A stretch of 45,477 nucleotides of DNA, taken from NCBI RefSeq assembly GCF_000422485.1, contig NZ_KE383859.1:1-45477 (forward strand), given 5' to 3'. A model generated the notes under the pieces. That model was not told the origin of the DNA. It saw only the letters and a list, made by a program, of their open reading frames with translations, and did no database searches. A program made the translations under genes and the position numbers. This document shows, piece after piece, positions 15,980-24,176 of this stretch (its first letter is position 1; every line of letters starts with the position of its first letter). This stretch comes from Paenibacillus pasadenensis DSM 19293. GTDB taxonomy: Bacteria > Bacillota > Bacilli > Paenibacillales > Paenibacillaceae.

Positions 15980-16381
15980 GTGGGAACCGATTCGGGCATC
16001 GATTCGATCTTTATGACGGCGGGAACGAGCTTGACGATTCTGATCGCGGTCATCGCGGTCATCATCGGAGCGGGGCTGATCCGCTCGTACGCCAGCTGGA
16101 GCCGCAACAGCGCGCAGCCGCTGCTCTCGGTCAAGGCGGCGGTCGTCAGCAAGCGCTCGCGCGTGCGAAGCCAGCAGCCGTACGAGGAAGGGCAGCCGCA
16201 GCAGACGAAGACCGATTATTACGCGACGTTCGAGGTGGAAAGCGGAGACCGGATGGAATTCGCGATCAGCGGACGCGATTACGGCCAGCTGGCCGAAGGC
16301 GATATCGGCAAGCTGTCGTTTCGCGGCAGCCGCTTCCAGGGCTTCGAACGCGACAACAACCGCGTCATTCAGTTCGGCTGA
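15980..16381 (+). CDS. DUF2500-family membrane protein
   Basis: A 133-residue protein with one N-terminal transmembrane segment at ~12-38 (AGTSLTILIAVIAVIIGAGL) and a small beta-rich soluble part containing VVSKRSRV, YYATFEVESGDRMEFAISGRDYG and EGDIGKLSFRGSRF, the DUF2500 pattern. The function of the family is unknown. I choose GTG 15980 because GGGGAGGG lies 7 nt upstream; an in-frame ATG at 15935 has no such site. It stands alone between two terminators. Confidence 0.8.
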   Translation: MGTDSGIDSIFMTAGTSLTILIAVIAVIIGAGLIRSYASWSRNSAQPLLSVKAAVVSKRSRVRSQQPYEEGQPQQTKTDYYATFEVESGDRMEFAISGRDYGQLAEGDIGKLSFRGSRFQGFERDNNRVIQFG

Positions 16382-16461
16382 AGGCAAGCGGAGCTTGCGC
16401 GGCGATTCCGCCGAATATCGTCTTGACCCGGAGGCCGAGCACGGCGCCCGCACCGGATAGA

Positions 16462-16494
16462 GCCGGATTTCCTCTTGAGGAAATCCGGCATTTT
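16462..16494 (+). terminator. Terminator after the DUF2500 gene
   Basis: Perfect 11-bp stem GCCGGATTTCC/GGAAATCCGGC around TCTTGA, followed by ATTTT. The minus-strand side lacks a T run, so it serves the plus-strand gene. Confidence 0.8.
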
Positions 16495-16682
16495 GGCGTG
16501 GTTTTCTTTTTCAGGCGAATCCGGAGTTGACTCTCCTGCAAAAGGAGGGTGTACAGCAAGGCAAGGAAAGGAGGAGGGCGCATGCTTGGGGGGGAGCGAA
16601 ATGGCGGAGGAGAGCGGCGTGACGGTCGACGTATTGAAGATCAGTCGACATGGGAGCTTGCTGGCGTATGGACAAGCTTCTG
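16495..16682. other. Gap between the DUF2500 gene and lipoate ligase
   Basis: A small hairpin CTCCTGCAAAAGGAG lies at 16532-16546. A plus-strand ORF begins at ATG 16602 after AAAGGAGGAGGG. Its first ~30 codons (MAEESGVTVDVLKISRHGS onward) look protein-like, but it then runs antisense through the lipoate ligase gene as Arg-rich sequence. It may be the remnant of a small gene cut off by rearrangement; I do not recognise it. Confidence 0.3.
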
Positions 16683-17669
16683 TCAGAACAGCAGCTGCAG
16701 GAATTCGTCCAGCTCGACCGGGCCAAGATAAGGGACGAGATCGACGCCGGCGAGCGCTTCGCGTACCGCTTCGGGCTCATAGCGGATGCCGGACAGCAGC
16801 TCCTCCAGCTCGGCGACCTCGGCGATGCCGAAAAAGTCGCCGTAGATCGAGGCTTGCTCGATGCGGCCCGAGGCTACGTTGACCCGGACGTCGTACGTGC
16901 CGGCGGACAGGCGCTTGACTTGCCGCATGTTGAACGCCGGCGAGCGGCCGTAATTCCAGTCCCAGCTGCGATACCGCTCGTCCGCGAGCTTGCGGACGCC
17001 TTCCCAGTCGGCTGCGGAGAGCTCGTACGTCTCCGGCGTACGGCCCTCGTACAGCGCCGAGAGCAGGCGGGAGCGGAATTGCTCGACCGACATCGGTTCC
17101 TGCAGGAACTCGGAGATGTTGGCGACGCGGCTGCGGACCGATTTGGTCGACTTGGACTTGAACTTCTCCGGATTGACCTTGAGCGCGGAGGCGACATGGG
17201 AAATGTCGGATTGGAACAGCAGCGTGCCGTGCGTATACATGCGGCCGCGCGTTGCGAACTGCGCGTTGCCGGATATTTTGCGCTCGCCGACCTGGATGTC
17301 GTTGCGTCCGCTCAGCTCGGCCTCGACGCCCATCGAGCGCAGCGCCTCGATGACTGGAGCGGTAAACTTGCGGTAGTTGCGGAACGACTCGCCGTCGTCC
17401 TTGGTGATGAAGCTGTAGTTGAGATTGCCGTGATCGTGGTAGACGGCGCCTCCGCCGGAAAGACGGCGCACGACATGGATGCCCTGCTCCTTGACGTACT
17501 CCTCGTTGATTTCCTCGAGCGTGTTCTGGTTTTTGCCGATGATGATGGACGGCTCGTTGATGTAGAACAGGAGGTAGTCGTTGTCGGCGGGAAGATGGCG
17601 CAGGATGTATTCCTCCAAGGCGAGGTTGAGGGACGGATCGTGCATGTCCCGATTCGAGACGAACAGCAT
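16683..17669 (-). CDS. lplJ: Lipoate--protein ligase
   Basis: A 328-residue cytosolic enzyme that activates free lipoate with ATP and transfers it to lipoyl domains of 2-oxoacid dehydrogenases and GcvH. The BPL/LplA/LipB domain shows RRLSGGGAVYHDHGNLNYSF, the lipoate-binding loop, and GRNDIQVGERKISGNAQ with the active-site Lys. A C-terminal accessory domain follows from ~residue 240. The start at 17669 (MLFVSNRDM) is chosen because GGAGGAG lies upstream at proper spacing; the open frame continues 24 codons further but through the promoter. Confidence 0.92.
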   Translation of the reverse strand: MLFVSNRDMHDPSLNLALEEYILRHLPADNDYLLFYINEPSIIIGKNQNTLEEINEEYVKEQGIHVVRRLSGGGAVYHDHGNLNYSFITKDDGESFRNYRKFTAPVIEALRSMGVEAELSGRNDIQVGERKISGNAQFATRGRMYTHGTLLFQSDISHVASALKVNPEKFKSKSTKSVRSRVANISEFLQEPMSVEQFRSRLLSALYEGRTPETYELSAADWEGVRKLADERYRSWDWNYGRSPAFNMRQVKRLSAGTYDVRVNVASGRIEQASIYGDFFGIAEVAELEELLSGIRYEPEAVREALAGVDLVPYLGPVELDEFLQLLF

Positions 17670-17711
17670 GGCGGCTTCTCCTCCATTGGATAGGATGCTT
17701 GCGATGAGAAC

Positions 17712-17741
17712 AATGTACCATATCGGGCAAGCGATTCCCAA
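17712..17741 (-). promoter_or_regulatory. Promoter of the lipoate ligase gene
   Basis: On the minus strand TTGGGA (17741-17736) and TACATT (17717-17712) are 18 nt apart, and the -10 is preceded by TGG, an extended -10. It lies ~43 nt upstream of the start codon. Confidence 0.5.
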
Positions 17742-17755
17742 TTCGGGCAGCAGCA

Positions 17756-17790
17756 GAAAAAGCCCCGCTCCACGTCATGCGGAGCGGGGC
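17756..17790 (-). terminator. Terminator of the 76-residue protein gene
   Basis: GCCCCGCTCC and GGAGCGGGGC form a 10-bp stem around ACGTCATGC. The minus-strand reading ends in five T (17761-17757). It lies 17 nt after the stop of the minus-strand gene ending at 17808. Confidence 0.88.
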
Positions 17791-17807
17791 AGGCCGGAGC
17801 CATCCGA

Positions 17808-18038
17808 TCAATAAAGCGAGATCGTCAGCGTATCCTTTTCGTTGTACGTATGAAGCGTCGCTTCGCTGCCGGTAATTTCCACGCTGATCAGCGAACGGAG
17901 GCTGTTCTTCAGCGAGTTCTTGCCGGTGAACAGCTTGCGGTTCATGACCTCGCCCAGTTTATCCAGCGCTTTTTTATTGTTTTGTTCCGTTACATAAACG
18001 GGGATTTTTTTGTTTTGAAAGGAAATGAGCGTTCTCAT
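17808..18038 (-). CDS. Small protein of unknown function (76 aa)
   Basis: A 76-residue basic protein with no signal peptide or membrane segment: MRTLISFQNKKIPVYVTEQN, a helical Lys-rich middle, then RSLISVEITGSEATLHTYNE and a beta-like end. The start has TTGGAGTG upstream. It has its own good terminator, and its codon and residue mix is that of a real protein (lower GC, balanced composition) rather than a shadow ORF. I do not recognise a family. A TACAAT at ~18116-18111 on the minus strand could be its -10, without a clear -35. Confidence 0.72.
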   Translation of the reverse strand: MRTLISFQNKKIPVYVTEQNNKKALDKLGEVMNRKLFTGKNSLKNSLRSLISVEITGSEATLHTYNEKDTLTISLY

Positions 18039-18241
18039 CGCTTTTCACTCCAATTCTTTTCGAGTTGGTCCTGCTTTTATCGGTCTTTCCTCGTCGTTCT
18101 TGGTTGTTCTTATTGTAACCAAGCAAGATTAAGAGATTCTTAAAAAAGCGTTATGAAATGGTTACAAAGGCATTGACATGGACGTTTGCAAGCATAAATA
18201 GCATGCAATTCGTCTCTTTCATAAAGTAAGTATAATCAAAC

Positions 18242-18270
18242 TTGACAACAGTTGCAACCTCTGATACAAA
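18242..18270 (+). promoter_or_regulatory. Orphan plus-strand sigma-A-like promoter
   Basis: TTGACA (18242-18247) and TACAAA (18265-18270) are exactly 17 nt apart in an AT-rich gap. No plus-strand gene follows; the next gene downstream is antisense. A second TTGACA with TAAATA lies at 18173-18200, spacing 16. Confidence 0.5.
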
Positions 18271-18276
18271 TTTCTT

Positions 18277-18345
18277 CCCTACAAGGTTTTCTGGATCGAA
18301 TCCGTCATTCCTGCTTGCGTACGCAAGAGATCAGGAATTTCTTTT
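18277..18345 (+). ncRNA. Possible short intergenic RNA
   Basis: A predicted transcript of about 70 nt from the promoter at 18242-18270 to a hairpin at 18307-18338 (ATTCCTG/CAGGAAT around the palindrome CTTGCGTACGCAAG) followed by TTTCTTTT on the plus strand. Its last ~15 nt overlap the 3' end of the minus-strand GDPD gene, so it could act on that mRNA. It rests on promoter and terminator motifs only; the hairpin could instead be a bidirectional end signal for the GDPD gene. Confidence 0.35.
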
Positions 18346-19227
18346 GGGCAGCTGGATTCGGGACTGCTCCAGGCGCCCGTACGTCATCGAATCGCTGTAA
18401 ATGCCATGCACGCCGATCGCCGCCAGATCGCGGATGATCGTCTCGTCGTTGACGGTATGCGCATAGACCGGCACGCGCATGGAAGCGAGCTTGGCGATGA
18501 ACGGAGCGGACTTCAGGGCGCGGTCCTGCGCCATCGTGATGGCGTCCACCTTCGGTTCCGCGAGGACGAAGTCGAGCACCTGACGCTCGCTGTCCTGCGA
18601 TTGGTACAACGTATATATATAGGAAGGAAAAGCATGGATGCTTTCCACCCAGCGAAGCATGTCCCGGCTGTAAAGCTGCGGAATGACGCGCTCCAGCACG
18701 CCCTCCTTGCCGCTTGCGGCGCGCATCATCGCCTCGAACTGCTGCCGCACTTCTTCCTCGCTCGTTCCTTTCGTATCGGTGACGATCCATAGATCGGGAT
18801 GGTTTTGCAGCAGCTCGACGATCTGCTCGAAGCTCATCGCGTGGTATCGGCCGTAGATCGGCAAGGAGAGCAAGGGCTCCAGCGGAGCCGGGCGGTCCAT
18901 CTGCTCGCGGGGGATGACCTGCTTGAACCGGTCGTACAAATAGTTGCCCCAATCGTGGCGGCTGAGCAAAAAGCCGTCTGTCGTCAGCTGCAGATCGACC
19001 TCGAAAACGCGATAGCCGCGTGCATAATTCTGCTCGAAGGCTTCGCGCGAATTTGTAAAGAACAGCTGATCCACCGACCCCATCGCATGAGCGACCAAGG
19101 ACTGGCTCGTCCAGGCCGGCGGCGGCTCCCGCCAATCCAGCAGGGCGGGCCGGCTGCCGGACAGCAGGGGCAGAGCGGCTGCGGCGAGCGCGATTCCAAT
19201 CGCAGCCCGCTTTAATCGTTCGAACAT
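18331..19227 (-). CDS. Exported GDPD/PI-PLC-like phosphodiesterase
   Basis: A 298-residue protein with an N-terminal signal or anchor segment at ~8-24 (AAIGIALAAAALPLLSG). The TIM-barrel landmarks are VAHAMG (first catalytic His), FTNSREAFEQNYARGYRVFEVDLQ (Glu/Asp ligands), DGFLLSRHDW (second catalytic His), WIVTDTKG, and a C-terminal PVYAHTVND and GVHGIYSDS. GDPD enzymes cleave glycerophosphodiesters; AHAMG replaces the usual AHRG, and the substrate is not predictable. GAGGAAAG precedes the start. It is monocistronic. Confidence 0.82.
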   Translation of the reverse strand: MFERLKRAAIGIALAAAALPLLSGSRPALLDWREPPPAWTSQSLVAHAMGSVDQLFFTNSREAFEQNYARGYRVFEVDLQLTTDGFLLSRHDWGNYLYDRFKQVIPREQMDRPAPLEPLLSLPIYGRYHAMSFEQIVELLQNHPDLWIVTDTKGTSEEEVRQQFEAMMRAASGKEGVLERVIPQLYSRDMLRWVESIHAFPSYIYTLYQSQDSERQVLDFVLAEPKVDAITMAQDRALKSAPFIAKLASMRVPVYAHTVNDETIIRDLAAIGVHGIYSDSMTYGRLEQSRIQLPKRNS

Positions 19228-19267
19228 GATTTCTCTTTCCTCGCTCTCTCGGAATGCAATCCTATCT

Positions 19268-19302
19268 ATTATATAATCCGAAGCCTTGATTTTCGATCTT
19301 TT
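19268..19302 (-). promoter_or_regulatory. Possible promoter of the GDPD-like gene
   Basis: A perfect TATAAT on the minus strand (19273-19268) lies ~41 nt before the start; the -35 hexamer is poor (TCGAAA). The box sits in ATTATATAAT, which is palindromic and could act in either direction. Confidence 0.4.
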
Positions 19303-19388
19303 TCCAGCATTCGGAAGGCGCTTGACGCAAGCCCTTGCGTTGGCTTACGGTTAAAGGCGGAACGTCACTCGGAGTCGGGAAGGAAAGA

Positions 19389-19826
19389 ATGATGGGAACT
19401 CTAGTCAAATACGGGCTGACCGGCGTCATGAACACGCTGGTCGATTACGGCGTATTCGCTTTGCTGCATGCGCTGCTCGGCGTCAATTACCTGATCGCCC
19501 AGACGGCAAGCTTCGCATGCGGGACAATCAACAGTTATGTGGTGAACCGCAGCTGGACCTTTGGTCGCAGAGGCCGGGCCCCAAAAGCCGAAATGCTTAA
19601 ATTCCTTGCCGTAAACGGCCTAATGTTCGGATTATCGACCTCCATTTTAGTGCTTTGCGAGGAATGGCTTGGCTGGAATGCGCTGATCGGCAAAGCGATT
19701 TCGATCATTGCCGCTACTGGAATCGGATTCATCCTGAATCGGCTGTGGGTATTTCGAGAATCGGGGCCAGCGGACGAGGCGACCAAAGTCGCGAGCCTTG
19801 TCGAATCGGAGCCGGGAAAGAGCTGA
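19389..19826 (+). CDS. GtrA-family membrane protein
   Basis: A 145-residue protein with four transmembrane helices (about 7-27, 33-54, 71-92 and 101-121) and GtrA hallmarks: KYGLTGVMNTLVDYGVF, ASFACGTINSYVVNRSWTF and GIGFILNRLWVF. GtrA proteins are thought to flip or hand over polyprenyl-linked sugars for glycan decoration. The start is ATG 19389 after GGGAAGGAAAG; upstream in-frame codons are unsupported. A TTGACG/TACGGT pair (19322-19351, spacing 18) may be its promoter. It lies ~1.3 kb before the exopolysaccharide operon, which may be its client. Confidence 0.85.
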   Translation: MMGTLVKYGLTGVMNTLVDYGVFALLHALLGVNYLIAQTASFACGTINSYVVNRSWTFGRRGRAPKAEMLKFLAVNGLMFGLSTSILVLCEEWLGWNALIGKAISIIAATGIGFILNRLWVFRESGPADEATKVASLVESEPGKS

Positions 19827-19913
19827 TCCGGGAAAATCGACGGGGAAGCTGATTCGCAAGTCCTTGTCCTGCCGCCGGCCCGGCAAGGCCATGTCAGCTG
19901 ATCCGTCACCGTC

Positions 19914-19959
19914 AAAGACCGAAAAAGCCGCTCTGCGAGCGAGATTTTCGGTCTTTTTC
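19914..19959 (+). terminator. Terminator after the GtrA gene
   Basis: Arms AAAGACCGAAAA and TTTTCGGTCTTT (12 bp) with a GC-rich loop, ending in further T. It is self-complementary enough to work in both directions. Confidence 0.85.
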
Positions 19960-20040
19960 ACGTTGACCGGATCATGAGTCCGAAGTCATTGGCGCTGGCG
20001 AAGCGAGCCTTTTCTAGGAATAGGAAAGGGAGCGCATACA

Positions 20041-20255
20041 TGGCAGTGGAAGCGGAAACAAATCTGAATATTCATGCGGGGCTTCCAGCCGGAAGTAGGA
20101 GAGGAGGCGTGAAAACCGGGCATGAAAATGAACAGGAAAGACTAATCCGAAACATGCCTTTCTTCCCTCAACCAGTTGCTACTATCTGTGTCATAATCGT
20201 TACGAACAAGCTATCCCCTGTCGGATGCTTGTCCGTAAAGCGAAGCGGTTTCTGA
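20041..20255 (+). CDS. Possible small protein (71 aa), unrecognised
   Basis: ATG 20041 follows GAAAGGGAG. The product begins MAVEAETNLNIHAGLPAGSR and ends with a hydrophobic patch (VATICVIIVTN). No family is recognised and it may be a chance ORF. The stretch from 19960 to 20300 holds nothing else convincing. Confidence 0.25.
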
Positions 20256-20305
20256 CGGCTGTTGTCTGATCCATGCGAAGTCTGATGATTCGGGGAGGAA
20301 CCGAT

Positions 20306-20608
20306 ATGGCGCTTCAAAAGCAGGCGGAAGAGGGATCGCTGACTGCGAAGCGGGAGAGGCTGCGCGCTTTTTTCGATCGCCTGGCGCTGGACGAGACGCT
20401 GGGGGCGAACGGACCGAGAGCCTCCGTCCGGGCGGACCGTGCGCTCGCTTCGGCCGGCGCGGGCTCGCCTGCGGATGCGGCCGGGCTGCTGACCGGACTG
20501 TTGCGGGAACGCGGCATCGCCGATTGCGTCGAGCAGCTGGTGGAGCATGTGCTGCGCGGAGGCAGCGTCGAGGCGTTCCTTCAGAAAGCGGACGATAAGC
20601 GAAGATAG
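20306..20608 (+). CDS. Small protein of unknown function (100 aa)
   Basis: A 100-residue soluble, helix-rich protein: MALQKQAEEGSLTAKRERLR, an Ala-rich middle, then GLLTGLLRERGIADCVEQLV and a basic C-terminus. GGGGAGG precedes the ATG at correct spacing. No signal peptide, membrane segment or known motif is seen. It lies ~115 nt upstream of the exopolysaccharide operon on the same strand, with no clear terminator between, so it might be a regulator or the first gene of that transcript; this is speculation from position. Confidence 0.55.
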   Translation: MALQKQAEEGSLTAKRERLRAFFDRLALDETLGANGPRASVRADRALASAGAGSPADAAGLLTGLLRERGIADCVEQLVEHVLRGGSVEAFLQKADDKRR

Positions 20609-20631
20609 AGCAGACAAAGGAGAAGGATCCG

Positions 20632-20655
20632 ATGGATGCTATTTTTTTTCCTTGA
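20632..20655 (+). promoter_or_regulatory. Possible 7-codon leader ORF ahead of the exopolysaccharide operon
   Basis: AAAGGAG (20616-20622) precedes ATG 20632, which opens a seven-codon frame (MDAIFFP) ending at TGA 20655. It contains an eight-T run and lies 68 nt before the first exopolysaccharide gene. Leader-peptide control is possible but unsupported beyond the ribosome site. Confidence 0.25.
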
Positions 20656-20723
20656 AAGTTCTCGTTTCGAATAATTAAAACTATTTAATAACTCGTTTAG
20701 AATTCTCATTTGGAGGGGACATC

Positions 20724-21497
20724 TTGGAACTCAACCACTACCTGTTCATTATCCGCAAGCGCCTCTGGATGATCGCGGCCATCGTCGTCATCAGCGGCTC
20801 GCTCGCGGCGACCTACTCTTACTGGTATGCGAAGCCGCAGTACGAAGCCTCGGCCAAGCTGCTCGTCGGCCAGGTAAAGGATGGCGGAGGGCTGATGTCC
20901 AGTCTGGATCTGAATCTCATCAACAGCAATATCCAGCTCATCAAAACCTACAAGGAAATCATCAAGACGCCGCGCATCATGCAAATCGTCGCCGAGGAAT
21001 ATCCTCAGCTGCATCAGACGGCCGGCGAGCTCGCCGGCAAGGTGACCGTCAGCTCGGTCAACGACACGCAGGTCATGTCGGTCACGGCCAGGGACGGCAG
21101 CTATGAGAGCGCGGCGCGGATCGTGAACGCCGTCTCCGTCGTGTTCTCCAACGAGATTCCGAAGCTGCTGCAGGTCGACAACGTCTCGATCCTCAATCAG
21201 GCGGATCCGCAGGCGGTGGCCGCCCCGGTCGCCCCGAACGCGAAGCTCAACATCGCGATGGCGCTGGCGCTCTCGCTGCTCGCGGCGCTGGGCCTGGCGT
21301 TTCTGCTGGAGTATCTGGACGATACGATCAAGACCGAGGAGGATGTCGCGGAGGTGCTCGGGCTTCCGGTGCTGACGGTCATTCCGAAATTCAAGGACAG
21401 CGAGGCGCTGCCGCCAGCCGGCACGCATCGGGACAAGAAACCGTTGCCGGCCGCGGGCCGGGTAGGGAGGAAAAGCAATGTCACGCTCGACGCGTAG
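20724..21497 (+). CDS. Exopolysaccharide co-polymerase (Wzz/YveK type, kinase activator)
   Basis: A 257-residue membrane protein with the Wzz topology: TM1 at ~15-33 (LWMIAAIVVISGSLAATYS), an extracellular helical part, and TM2 at ~175-198 (LNIAMALALSLLAALGLAFL). The cytoplasmic tail carries LEYLDDTIKTEEDVAEVLGLPVLTVIP, the segment that contacts the tyrosine kinase in Firmicutes. It starts at TTG 20724 after TGGAGGGG. It overlaps the kinase gene by 20 nt. Role: chain-length control and kinase activation for the polymer made by this operon. An AT-rich 70-nt stretch upstream probably holds the promoter, but no -35/-10 pair is clear. Confidence 0.92.
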   Translation: MELNHYLFIIRKRLWMIAAIVVISGSLAATYSYWYAKPQYEASAKLLVGQVKDGGGLMSSLDLNLINSNIQLIKTYKEIIKTPRIMQIVAEEYPQLHQTAGELAGKVTVSSVNDTQVMSVTARDGSYESAARIVNAVSVVFSNEIPKLLQVDNVSILNQADPQAVAAPVAPNAKLNIAMALALSLLAALGLAFLLEYLDDTIKTEEDVAEVLGLPVLTVIPKFKDSEALPPAGTHRDKKPLPAAGRVGRKSNVTLDA

Positions 21498-22176
21498 CTG
21501 GAGCCTGATCGCCCAGAACAATCCGAAATCGCCGATCTCCGAGTCGTACCGCATGCTGCGGACGGGGGTCGAATATGCCGGCGTCGACGAGCCGGTCGAC
21601 CTGCTCATGGTCACGTCCTGCCGAGCCGGAGAAGGAAAAAGCACGACATCGGCCAATGTGGCGGTGACGTTCGCGCAGACCGGACAGAAGGTGCTGCTCA
21701 TCGACGCGGACATGCGCAAGCCGTCGCAGCATCATATCTTCGGACTGTCGAACCGCGCGGGACTGACCTCCGTGCTGCAGGGAAGATGCAGCCTCGCCCA
21801 GGGCATCCAGGAGACGTCGGTGGAAGGACTCGACGTGCTGACCGCCGGCCAGACGCCGCCCAATCCGTCGGAGATGCTCGGCTCCAAGGCGATGACGTCG
21901 CTGCTGGAGCTGGCCAAGGGCAGCTACGACCGGGTCGTCATCGATACGCCGCCGATCATGGCGGTGACCGACGCGCAGATCGTCGCCGGCAAATGCGACG
22001 GCGTGCTGCTCGTCATCGACTCCGGCAAGGTGAAGAGCGATATCGCCCGCAAGGCGAAGGCGGTGCTGGAGCAGGCCGGCTCGCGGCTGCTCGGCGTCGT
22101 GCTCAACAACGTGGACCGCTCGAGCGGTAGCGGCTATTACTATTACTACTACGGCGGGGAAGAGCAGCAGGGCTGA
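21478..22176 (+). CDS. CpsD/EpsB-type tyrosine kinase
   Basis: A 232-residue cytoplasmic BY-kinase. Walker A is CRAGEGKST (48-56), Walker A' is [11 protein letters not shown] and Walker B is VVIDTPP. The C-terminus has six consecutive tyrosines (220-225) followed by GGEEQQG, the autophosphorylation cluster. It works with the preceding membrane activator; cycles of phosphorylation set polymer length and export. It overlaps that gene by 20 nt and has GGGAGG upstream of its ATG. Confidence 0.95.
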   Translation: MSRSTRSWSLIAQNNPKSPISESYRMLRTGVEYAGVDEPVDLLMVTSCRAGEGKSTTSANVAVTFAQTGQKVLLIDADMRKPSQHHIFGLSNRAGLTSVLQGRCSLAQGIQETSVEGLDVLTAGQTPPNPSEMLGSKAMTSLLELAKGSYDRVVIDTPPIMAVTDAQIVAGKCDGVLLVIDSGKVKSDIARKAKAVLEQAGSRLLGVVLNNVDRSSGSGYYYYYYGGEEQQG

Positions 22177-22268
22177 AGCCGAGGCTGTCCGCGGACAGAC
22201 CGGCCCGGACCGGAGCAGGGCGGGCCGAGCGTCAACCACCAATTCGATCCAAAGAAGGGATGAGGGGC

Positions 22269-23183
22269 ATGCAAAAAGTAAGGAAAGCGATTATCCCTGC
22301 CGCAGGGCTCGGAACGAGGTTCCTGCCCGCGACGAAGGCGATGCCGAAGGAAATGCTGCCGATCGTCGACAAGCCGACCATCCAGTACATCGTGGAGGAA
22401 GCGATCGAATCCGGCATCGAGGACATCATCGTCGTCACCGGCAAGGGCAAGCGGGCGATCGAGGATCATTTCGACATCGCCTTCGAGCTCGAGCATACGC
22501 TGGCGGAGAAGGGCAAGCTCGACATCCTCGAAAAGGTGCGCCGCTCCTCCAACGTCGAGATCCACTACATCCGCCAGAAGGAAGCGAAGGGGCTCGGCCA
22601 TGCCGTCTGGTGCGCCCGCAACTTCATCGGCGACGAGCCGTTCGCGGTGCTGCTCGGCGACGACATCGTGCAGTCGGACATCCCGTGCACGAAGCAGCTC
22701 ATCGAGCAGTACGAGCGCTCCGGCAAGTCGGTCATCGGCGTGCAGACGGTCGGCGTCGACCAGACGCATCGCTACGGCATCGTCGATCCGATCGGCCATA
22801 TCGAAGTGCCGCAGAGCCGGCTGCACGGCGTCAGCCGCTTCGTCGAGAAGCCCGCTCCGGGCGAGGCGCCGTCGAATCTGGCGATCATGGGCCGCTACGT
22901 GCTGACGCCGGAGATCTTCGACTTTCTCGGGAGGCAGGAGGTCGGCGCAGGCGGAGAAATCCAGCTGACCGACGCGATCCAGCGGCTCAACGAGAGCCAG
23001 GGCGTATTCGCCTACGACTTCGAAGGCATCCGCTATGACGTGGGGGAAAAGCTCGGCTTCATCCTGACGTCGCTGGAGTTCGCGATACGCAACCCTGAGC
23101 TGCGCCATCCGCTGCTGTCGGAGATGAGCGAGATGCTCGAGCGCGAGCTCGGCCGGGGCCTGATGGCGGCGCGGGGCGAGTAG
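22269..23183 (+). CDS. galU: UTP--glucose-1-phosphate uridylyltransferase
   Basis: A 304-residue cytosolic nucleotidyltransferase making UDP-glucose. Motifs are [20 protein letters not shown] (nucleotide binding), [18 protein letters not shown], and later [12 protein letters not shown] and [10 protein letters not shown] use ATG 22269 because AAAGAAGG (22251-22258) is 10 nt upstream; the ATG at 22260 is too close to it. Its product feeds the UDP-glucose dehydrogenase encoded at the end of the operon and probably the transferases. Confidence 0.95.
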   Translation: MQKVRKAIIPAAGLGTRFLPATKAMPKEMLPIVDKPTIQYIVEEAIESGIEDIIVVTGKGKRAIEDHFDIAFELEHTLAEKGKLDILEKVRRSSNVEIHYIRQKEAKGLGHAVWCARNFIGDEPFAVLLGDDIVQSDIPCTKQLIEQYERSGKSVIGVQTVGVDQTHRYGIVDPIGHIEVPQSRLHGVSRFVEKPAPGEAPSNLAIMGRYVLTPEIFDFLGRQEVGAGGEIQLTDAIQRLNESQGVFAYDFEGIRYDVGEKLGFILTSLEFAIRNPELRHPLLSEMSEMLERELGRGLMAARGE

Positions 23184-23184
23184 C

Positions 23185-24084
23185 ATGAAGGTGACTGTTG
23201 CGATCTGCACGCACAACCGTGCAAAAGACACGCGAGAGGCGGTGGAAAGCGTGCTCGCCCAGCAGGTCGACGAGTCGCAGTACGAGGTGCTCGTCATCGA
23301 CAACCGCTCGACCGACGGCACGGCGGATGCGATCCGCGGCATCCAGGAACGACCCGGCGTCGGCCCGGAGCGGGTGCGCTGCATCCGCGAGGACAAGCTC
23401 GGCCTGTCGGCCGCGCGCAATCGGGCGATCCGCGAGGCGAGGGGCGAGTACATCCTGTTCCTCGACGACGACGCGGTGGCGAGGCCGGGCTGGATGGGCG
23501 CGATCGTCGACGTGTTCGAGCGGGACCCGGCGATCGGCTGCGTCGGCGGACGCATCGACCCGGTGTGGGAGGGCGGCGAGCCGGACTGGCTGCCGGAGGC
23601 GTTCAAGACGCTCTACACGGTGCTGGACTTCGCGCCGCGCGTCGTCGAAATGGAGGCGCCGCGCATCCCGTTCGGTGCGAACGTCGCGTTTCGGGCCGCG
23701 CTGTTCCGGGAGCATGAGCCGTTCCGCGAGGATCTCGGCCGCGTCGGCAGCAGCCTGCTGTCCAACGAGGAAAGCGAGCTGATCGGCCGCATCCGCCGGA
23801 GCAGCACCGTCTACTACACGCCGCATGCGGCCGTCGACCATAAAATCGACCGCAGCCGCATCAGCCGCAAGTGGTTCCTGCGCCGGGTGTACTGGCAAGG
23901 CATCAGCGACGCCGCGCGCGGAGGCCGGGGAGCGGCCTACATGCTAAAGCAGGCGCTCAAGATCGGCCCGTCGGCGCTGCTGCTGCTGCTCTCGCTGCCG
24001 AATCCGCAGAAGCAGATGGTGCAGCTGCGGCGCATCCAGTACAGCAACGGCTATATTGCCGGGAGGCTCGGCTGGTTCAAGTAA
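23185..24084 (+). CDS. Glycosyltransferase family 2
   Basis: A 299-residue GT-A transferase. It opens with VTVAICTHNRAKDTREAVES, then VLVIDNRSTDGT and the metal-binding DDD in EYILFLDDDAVARPGW, followed by GCVGGRIDPVW. The acceptor side has a CaiB/rhamnosyl-like WFLRRVYWQG motif and a short hydrophobic segment near the C-terminus (ALLLLLSLP) that may touch the membrane. It starts one base after the galU stop. It adds one sugar of the repeat unit; donor unknown. Confidence 0.9.
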   Translation: MKVTVAICTHNRAKDTREAVESVLAQQVDESQYEVLVIDNRSTDGTADAIRGIQERPGVGPERVRCIREDKLGLSAARNRAIREARGEYILFLDDDAVARPGWMGAIVDVFERDPAIGCVGGRIDPVWEGGEPDWLPEAFKTLYTVLDFAPRVVEMEAPRIPFGANVAFRAALFREHEPFREDLGRVGSSLLSNEESELIGRIRRSSTVYYTPHAAVDHKIDRSRISRKWFLRRVYWQGISDAARGGRGAAYMLKQALKIGPSALLLLLSLPNPQKQMVQLRRIQYSNGYIAGRLGWFK

Positions 24085-24176
24085 GGAGCGGACGGCTGCT
24101 GCGGCGCGCGGCCGGGCGAGCTGACGCTCTTATGGTCGCATAATGAATAATTTTTAGTGAAAAAGGAGAATCGCTC

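Noticed and set aside
19960-20300. A riboswitch upstream of the small-protein gene at 20306
   Set aside because: I looked for conserved cores of common riboswitches, including the c-di-GMP and c-di-AMP classes, and saw no matching motif or following terminator.
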